Source: Larix kaempferi (Eukaryota > Streptophyta > Pinopsida > Pinales > Pinaceae). From it: a stretch of 64,000 nucleotides of DNA. The position numbers and the translations under genes are program-made. The first letter of the stretch is position 1, and each line of letters opens with the position of its first letter. Positions 58,072 to 64,000 of the stretch are shown one piece after another. Under the pieces are notes generated by a model, which made no database searches, was not told the origin of the DNA, and was given only the letters and a program-made list of their open reading frames with translations. Location of the stretch: the NCBI GenBank assembly GCA_027924585.1, contig BSBM01000106.1:41360001-41424000 (forward strand), in the 5' to 3' direction.

Positions 58072-58204
58072 CTTTTACGCTTCGCCTCCCGCTTTTCCAT
58101 GATTTGTTTGGTAAATGGCAATTCGTATGGGAGATCCAAACCTAAGATTTTAGCTTCTTTTAGCATTGCAGGAAATACTATTTCAAATCTAGTCGGCCTG
58201 TGGC
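58072..58204 (-). pseudogene. isolated terpene-synthase-like exon (diterpene synthase type)
   Basis: The minus strand encodes RPTRFEIVFPAMLKEAK, LGLDLPYELPFTKQI and EKREAKRKR, resembling the conserved FE(I/V)xFPxLLxxAK...LPY...KRExKLKRI stretch of plant diterpene synthases. It is bounded by a possible acceptor (ttgcag at 58205-58210) and donor (AAAG|GTTAAAC at 58071/58072) with consistent phases, so it looks like one exon of 133 bp. No neighbouring exon, DxDD or DDxxD motif is found in the window. It is more likely an exon fragment than a working gene. Confidence 0.6.
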
Positions 58205-58420
58205 CTGCAATCTCTACAAATTTTAAACTATTCGCAGTAAAGAATACACCAAAAGTAAAATCGATCATAGGGATTTAATGTACAAGGTTTAGAGGATCTC
58301 ACCATAGGCAATTGTTCGAACACAATGGAATTAATCTTGCCTAACTACATAGGCAAGTATACAGTAAGGATTCACAGATCAACAATATCCCACGAATCCG
58401 ATAGTTCAAATACCTGTGAG

Positions 58421-58511
58421 CTGCATGCAAAAGAAAGACGCCAACGTTACCTTTAAGCTGCATGCAAAAGAAAGACGCCAACGTTACCTTTAAGCTGCAT
58501 GCAAAAGAAAG
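58421..58511. repeat. 37-bp tandem repeat, 2.5 copies
   Basis: Two identical copies (58421-58457, 58458-58494) plus 17 bases of a third; unit starts ctgcatgcaaaagaaagacg. Perfect identity implies recent expansion. Confidence 0.97.
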
Positions 58512-59394
58512 AATATTGAGTCAAGTGATATTCTTTTCTTATATAGGCTCCTTTTCTTATCTTTCTTACAGCTTTCTAAATGTACCTTATTTCCAACCAT
58601 TGATCGCATGTCTTTGTGATTTGAGCCGTCATATCTTATGCCTCTTATTTCCCATGGCGGTATCCGCGATCCCAGACAGTGGTTTTCCTTCCTCGTTTCA
58701 ACTACATGCGGATCAACCATCGTCTGACACCTGTTAAGGTGGTTTGTTTACCGCGACCACCCTTTCCTTTGTCGAGTGCACACTTCCCATGATGCGGATG
58801 AATCTCATCTCTTGATATTTTCCTAATGCATGTCATCCATCCGATTATCGTCAAGACATGGCGCATTTCCTGTGTATTTCTGCATCCGCCACATGCCCAT
58901 GGCCCACATTTTCCCATATTATTCTTTGGTGGTTCCGCATGGCGCTTTAGTGTTTTTTGATACCACTATCGCGTCGATGTGGGGCAATAACAGTGTGCCA
59001 CATACTCCGATGGTATTTTGCCCACAACCGCTTACCATATTTTGCAAACGAGCTTTTTAGCAGTGCGGGGATCCATGACAATCGTTGATCTTTTCCTTCA
59101 TCATCTCCGCCATTGGATCTTCGCCGAAAGTTAACCTTCTCAATAATTTCTTTCGGACTATTGCGTTTGTGGGTTTTTATTATAACACTTCATTTAACAC
59201 ATCCTTTGTAGAAGAGTGAGCAATTTCTTTTTACCAGCTCAACCATGAACTAAACGCCTCTGTTGCAATGTGAAAACACCTTGATTCTGTTTCGTGCAAT
59301 ATGAAAACGCCTCTGTCGCAAACGCCTGTGCAATATGTGTGGGCTTGTTGATATGAAAACGCCTCTATGGAAAATGCCTCGTGCAATATGTGTC
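58512..59394. other. noncoding stretch with short repeats at 59245-59395
   Basis: No gene supported. Near 59245-59395 the words aaaacgcctct and gtgcaatatg recur four or more times each, at irregular spacing. Confidence 0.5.
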
Positions 59395-59402
59395 TGCTTG
59401 CT

Positions 59403-59464
59403 GACATTCATAATGATTCTCTTAAGTGTCGTTACTATACAGAAAGAGAATCATTATGAATGTC
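59403..59464. repeat. perfect 21-bp inverted repeat with 20-nt loop
   Basis: Arms gacattcataatgattctct + t (59403-59423) and its exact complement (59444-59464). Pairing extends outward with a small bulge (gctt with aagc). The size would fit a small hairpin-RNA precursor or a short foldback element. Confidence 0.95.
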
Positions 59465-61293
59465 AAGCAGGTGCCGTTCAATTATGAATGGATCGAGGCG
59501 TTGCATTAAAATAATGCTCCATTGTTTCTAATGCCTCCATCCATTGTTTCATCATATTAATTATTAAATTTTTTTAAGCTAAAAACCTAGCTAAGCAGTA
59601 TTTTCTATTGATGTAGGCATAGGATTGCATAGTATACAAGCCCTCGATACAATATATTATGCACCGGGTGACATTAAATATCTTGAGGAGCAAGATACTA
59701 ATGACATTAAATATCTTAGGTTTGAGAAAATGTTTTGCATGGTTTCACATTAAACAAGCTGCCATTATATATGATTGTTATGATGAAATTGCTAGGGGAA
59801 ATTTTTACAATGTTAATATTTGATGTCACTTAGTGATATAAATAATGTAGTCATAGTTGTTACAATGTCAATGCCGTGCATCTAATAATAGGCAGAATTT
59901 CGGATGAAGCTATGTGGAGAAATTCTGCCCTGTCAGTTTAAGTACAATATTTTCATATAATTTTTTTTGGCCTCCCTAAACTTATATGTCCCACATTAGG
60001 AAGTTTATATCAAGTTGAGTTTTGGGTTACTATATGATATAACATAAATGATGAAGGTTTTATTGACTTTGTGCTTGTTGCAAATTAATAACTTGTTTAA
60101 AATACTTCTTGTGTTTTCATCAACAATCACATTGGAATGACTATTCTAAACAACATTATTTTGGGACTAGCCTTTTGTGTTCAGAGACTCAGAGACTAAT
60201 ATGACTTAAGGTGTTATTAACATTATTGAAATTCTTGAGCATATTTGAAGTGTTCCAATTGAGTCACTAGGCAATTTGGCTTACGCCTTTGTTCCATTAT
60301 TTTGTAACCTCTGTGGCAGATCGATTAATACACGCCAGATCGTGGAAAAATTTAAACTCTGCAATTGCAAAAATGGAGCAAAAGGTAACACGCCCAGCAC
60401 CGAGGCTCACCATGTAACCAAGCGCCAAGCCAAGAAGCCCCCACGTAACCCCCATCACTCAACCGCCAAGGCTTAGAGCCTCTCCATTGTTACTTGGTAT
60501 ATAGGGAAAGCAATAGGGTATATAAAGAATGAAGTAAGTTCTTTTGTTTTACATGTGGGATCATTCTCATAAGGGAAAAATGAAAAACAAAGACGAAGAT
60601 AAGTCAAGTTTCGGCAGCCGTCATGCTCGTCCATTTTTTCTTAAATTCTATTACTCTACATACACGTCCTCCTATGAAAAGTGGAATGTGAGTGCTAGAC
60701 GATGAACTTAGAAAAGTGGGAGCAAGGATCGTTCATGAAACAATGCTGCAACAAACTGAGGATCTACTAAATTCCACTTTTTGAATTCAAGTGTTGGTGA
60801 CAACCATCAATGGTCGTTTTTAAGAAATTTGATGAGGCAATTGGAGACATTACAATTGTGACGAAGCGGTCAAGATTGTATTGTTTAAGAGGTTAAGCAT
60901 GAAATTGAAGATCAACGGTCCACGTTGACACCGCATTGCAAAAGTGCTCGATGGATAAGAGATAAGGCCGGTGCGATGGGAAAACTACCATCCAACGTGT
61001 CCATTTTTTATACATTTGCATATGTAAAAAATTGTATTGCAAACCACTCCAAAGGCCATGCGGAACCACCCTCTTTGAAATATTAAAAGATTAAAAAGTT
61101 GATTTAGAGTGATTTTTCAAAAGGTTTTTTCTTCATTTAACTCCAACGTCATGGCTAATCCGGAAAATATATATGTTTAGCTTCTCTACATTATTTAAAT
61201 GCTCAGAGAGAAAATATATTAGATTTCAAAATCTAAATTTTGTTTATTCGTACAAAAAGAATTTGGATCAAAATTAGTGTGTTTTCTTAAGCT
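59465..61293. other. noncoding stretch
   Basis: No supported gene. The 66-codon frame at 60276 (Cys-rich start, basic end) has no recognisable domain. The sequence is mixed in composition and not obviously repetitive. Confidence 0.45.
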
Positions 61294-61421
61294 CAAACTA
61301 TACGAAGTTCGATGATTTTCATATTCAAATTATACGAAGTTCGATGATTTTCATATTCAAATTATAAGAAGTTCCATGATTTTCATATTCAAATTATAAG
61401 AAGTTTGATGATTTTCATATT
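61294..61421. repeat. 32-bp tandem repeat, four copies
   Basis: Copies start at 61294, 61326, 61358 and 61390; unit caaattatacgaagttcgat plus gattttcatatt, with few changes. A second, 24-bp duplication follows at 61491-61538 (tttcaag(t/c)cgaattttc and aaatctc). Confidence 0.97.
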
Positions 61422-61538
61422 TATCAATTGACCTAAAATGTTTTAATCATGAAACTATGGTTCATGTATTATTATATTGCAACTGTTTGCTTTCAAGTCG
61501 AATTTTCAAATCTCTTTCAAGCCGAATTTTCAAATCTC

Positions 61539-62110
61539 TTCGGATAGAAAAATGGTGGATATGATTTATATTTAATTTTTTTTTGAATTCATATTTTTAA
61601 GATGGACTAAAATGTTGGTTCATGTATTATTATTTTGTATTTTGTATTATTTAATTTTTATTAAAAATTATAATTTAAAAAAGTTATTTTTAAAATTTTC
61701 AAATTTTAAGGTTACGAATACTAAATTAAGATACAAAATTAATAATGATGATTATGTATATATTTTTTGAAATTATTATAAATAATTTGTAAATAATTAT
61801 TTCTTTTTTTTTCTTATCACCTTATTTATAAAGTTAGATTTCTTTTACATATAAATAAAACTTTCATAGCGTTTTAATTCATATACTTAATAATATTTTA
61901 ATTAATATGCATATTTCTTAAGTAAAAAAGAAAGCTTGATATGATCAAAATTGAATTGGTTTTGCCTTTTACATTATTTCTTTATTATTAAAAGTTATCG
62001 TTTAACGAAATTATTTGTAAATGTCTGAAAGTTTTTACTTTGTTAATAATAAATTAAAATGCTTATTAATAATGATTATTATGTATATTTTTTTAAATTA
62101 TTATAAATTT
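61539..62110. other. AT-rich noncoding stretch
   Basis: Low-complexity AT-rich DNA leading into the second TTGAC-box array; no gene seen. Confidence 0.55.
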
Positions 62111-64000
62111 AACCATGGTGAGTCAAATTTAATTATGGTCAACAATGGTGAACCAAAAGTCAACCATGGTGAACCAAAGTCATGTTTAGCCAAAATTCAA
62201 CCATGGTTGATTAAAGTTACTCAACTATAGTCAACAAAAGTCAACCATGACCAACCAAAGTCAACCATGGTCGTCCAAAGTTGATCAAAGTCAACTATAG
62301 TCAACCGAAGGCAACAATGTTCAACCAAGAGAAACAAATGTCAACCATATTCAACCATGGTCAACCATGTTCAACAACAGTTAACCATGATAAACGAAAG
62401 TCAACCATGTTGAACCATAGTCAACCATATTCAACCATGGTAAACCAAAGTTAATGACGATTAACCAAAAGTTAATCAAAGATAGCCATGGCTAGTCAAA
62501 GTCAGCCATGGTCAACAAAATTCAACCATAGCTAACCAAAGTCAACCATGGTTGAGCAAAGTCAACTACAATGAACCATGGTTAACCAAAGTTAACGACG
62601 GTAAACCAAAGTCAACCATGGTCAACCAAAGTCAACCATGGTTAACAAAATACAACCGAAGTAAATAGTGGTTAACCAATGCTAACCATCGTCACCTAAA
62701 GTGAACCATGGAGAACCAAAAGTCAACCTTAGAGAACCAAAAGTCAACCATTGTTAATCAAAGTAAACTGTGGTCAACCAAAGTAAGACTTAACCAACCA
62801 TAGTCAACCTAAGTCAATTAAAAGTCAACCATGGATAGCCAAAGTCAAGCATGGTCATCAATTGTCAATTATGATCAACCATAGTTAACCAACTTAACGA
62901 TGGTCAACCAAAAGTTAGACAAAGTCAATCATGCCGAACCAAAAGTCAACCATGATCAACAAAAGTCACAGTCAACCAAGGTCGACCAAAGTCAATCACA
63001 GTCAACCAAATTCAACCATGGTAAACCAAAGTTAACAATTTGTAAACCAAGAAACAACCAATGTCTACCATGGTCAACGAAATTCAACCATGGTTAACCG
63101 AAATCAACCATGGTCAATGATAGTTTACCATTGTAAATGGAAGTCAATGATGGTCAACCAAGAGTCAACCATGGTCTACCAAAGCCAACCTTAGTTTTCC
63201 ATGGTCAACCATGGCCAACCAAAGTCAACAAAAGGCCACGTAAAGTCAACTGACGTCAACCATGGTAAACTAAAGAATAAACAAAGTCAACTGATGTCAA
63301 CCATGGTAAACCAAACTCAACCAAAGCAATCCATGGTCAGACAAATTCAACCAGGATCAACTAATGTCAACCATGGTAAAACAAAGTCAGCCATAATCAA
63401 CCATGCTCAACCATATTCAACCAAAGTAAACCATAATTAACCATGGTCAACTAATGTCAACCATTGTCAGCTAAAGTCAACTATGATCAACCAAAGTCAA
63501 CCACACTCAACCATATTCAACCAAAGTAATCCATAGTTAATGAGAGTCAACCATTGTCAACTAAAGTCAATTATGATCAACCAAAGTCAACCATGGTCAG
63601 TGAAATTCAACCATGGTCAGCTAAATTCAACCATGATTAACGAAATCCAACCATGGTCAACCATGGTCAAGCATAGTCAACCATGGACAACCATAATCAA
63701 CCATTCTCAACCATAGTCAACCAATGGTTGGCCATGATCAACCAAAGTCCACCACGGTCAACCATGAACAACCATGGTCAACCATAGTAACCCATGGTGA
63801 AGTAAAGTTAACCATGGTAAATCAAAGTGAACCATGGTCTACCAAAGTCACCCATGCTCAACCATGGTCAACCATCATCAACCATGGTAAACCAAAGACA
63901 AGTCAACCAAATCCAATCATGGCCAAGCAAAGTCAACCATGGTCAACAAAACACAACAATGGTCAACAATAGTTAAGCAAATGTCAACCATGGTAAACCA
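62111..64000. repeat. 10-bp minisatellite dense in TTGAC boxes (array 2, runs off the edge)
   Basis: Same gtcaaccatg/gtcaaccaaa decamers as array 1, mostly in the same orientation. From about 63660 it follows the order of variants seen in the array 1 higher-order unit (nearly identical over about 75 bases at 63670-63745 versus 4380-4455) up to the window edge, so both arrays derive from one higher-order unit. Open frames such as 62900, 63201 and 63724 are by-products. Confidence 0.9.

Noticed and set aside
59985-60060. snRNA promoter suggested by gtcccacattag
   Set aside because: It resembles the plant upstream sequence element, but no TATA box at the required spacing and no snRNA sequence follows.
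62021-63972. Possible CRISPR-like array at the right end
   Set aside because: Units are contiguous decamers without unique spacers, in plant nuclear DNA.

Overview
The window is nuclear DNA of a seed plant. It is AT-rich and dominated by LTR retrotransposons with plant-type primer-binding sites. It also carries plant LINE remnants, one plant AP2/ERF transcription-factor gene and one exon that looks like a diterpene synthase. The long LTRs, deep nesting and slow decay suggest a large, repeat-rich genome such as a gymnosperm; that is an inference from style, not from a marker gene.

Layout. 1-11.8 kb holds no clear host gene. It contains a decayed two-exon coding remnant (962-1679), an ACATAAC-type simple repeat (2.3-2.9 kb), diverged tandem repeats, a 10-bp minisatellite rich in TTGAC boxes (4.2-5.84 kb), an ATT-rich tract (6.0-7.1 kb), two long foldbacks, several 51-57 bp tandem duplications and a purine-rich tract (10.9-11.3 kb).

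11.8-51.8 kb is one nested retrotransposon complex. The oldest layer is a pair of minus-strand Ty1/copia elements in tandem, sharing one LTR: copia A (11836-14856 plus 43588-45309, left end lost), the shared LTR (45310-45887), copia B (45888-51221) and a right LTR (51222-51795). A plus-strand Athila-like Ty3/gypsy element (14857-43587, LTRs about 2.74 kb) is inserted in copia A gag. A minus-strand Tat-like Ty3/gypsy element (26825-39811, LTRs about 2.94 kb, duplication AGACC) is inserted in the extra 3' ORF of the Athila-like element. A 1005-bp solo LTR (44188-45192, duplication CCTTC) sits in the copia A leader. Hand-counted LTR divergence (about 10%, 8% and 5% for copia, Athila-like and Tat-like) agrees with the nesting order. 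All elements are inactivated by stops, frameshifts or lost catalytic residues.

51.8-55.3 kb holds two 5'-truncated LINE remnants with RNase H domains, the first with an inverted 5' half. 55.7-56.5 kb holds the only intact-looking host gene, a minus-strand single-exon AP2/ERF gene with a TATA box. 57.9-58.3 kb holds an isolated terpene-synthase-like exon next to a perfect hairpin. The rest is noncoding with small repeats until a second TTGAC-box minisatellite starts at 62.1 kb and runs off the right edge; it shares a higher-order unit with the first array 57 kb away.
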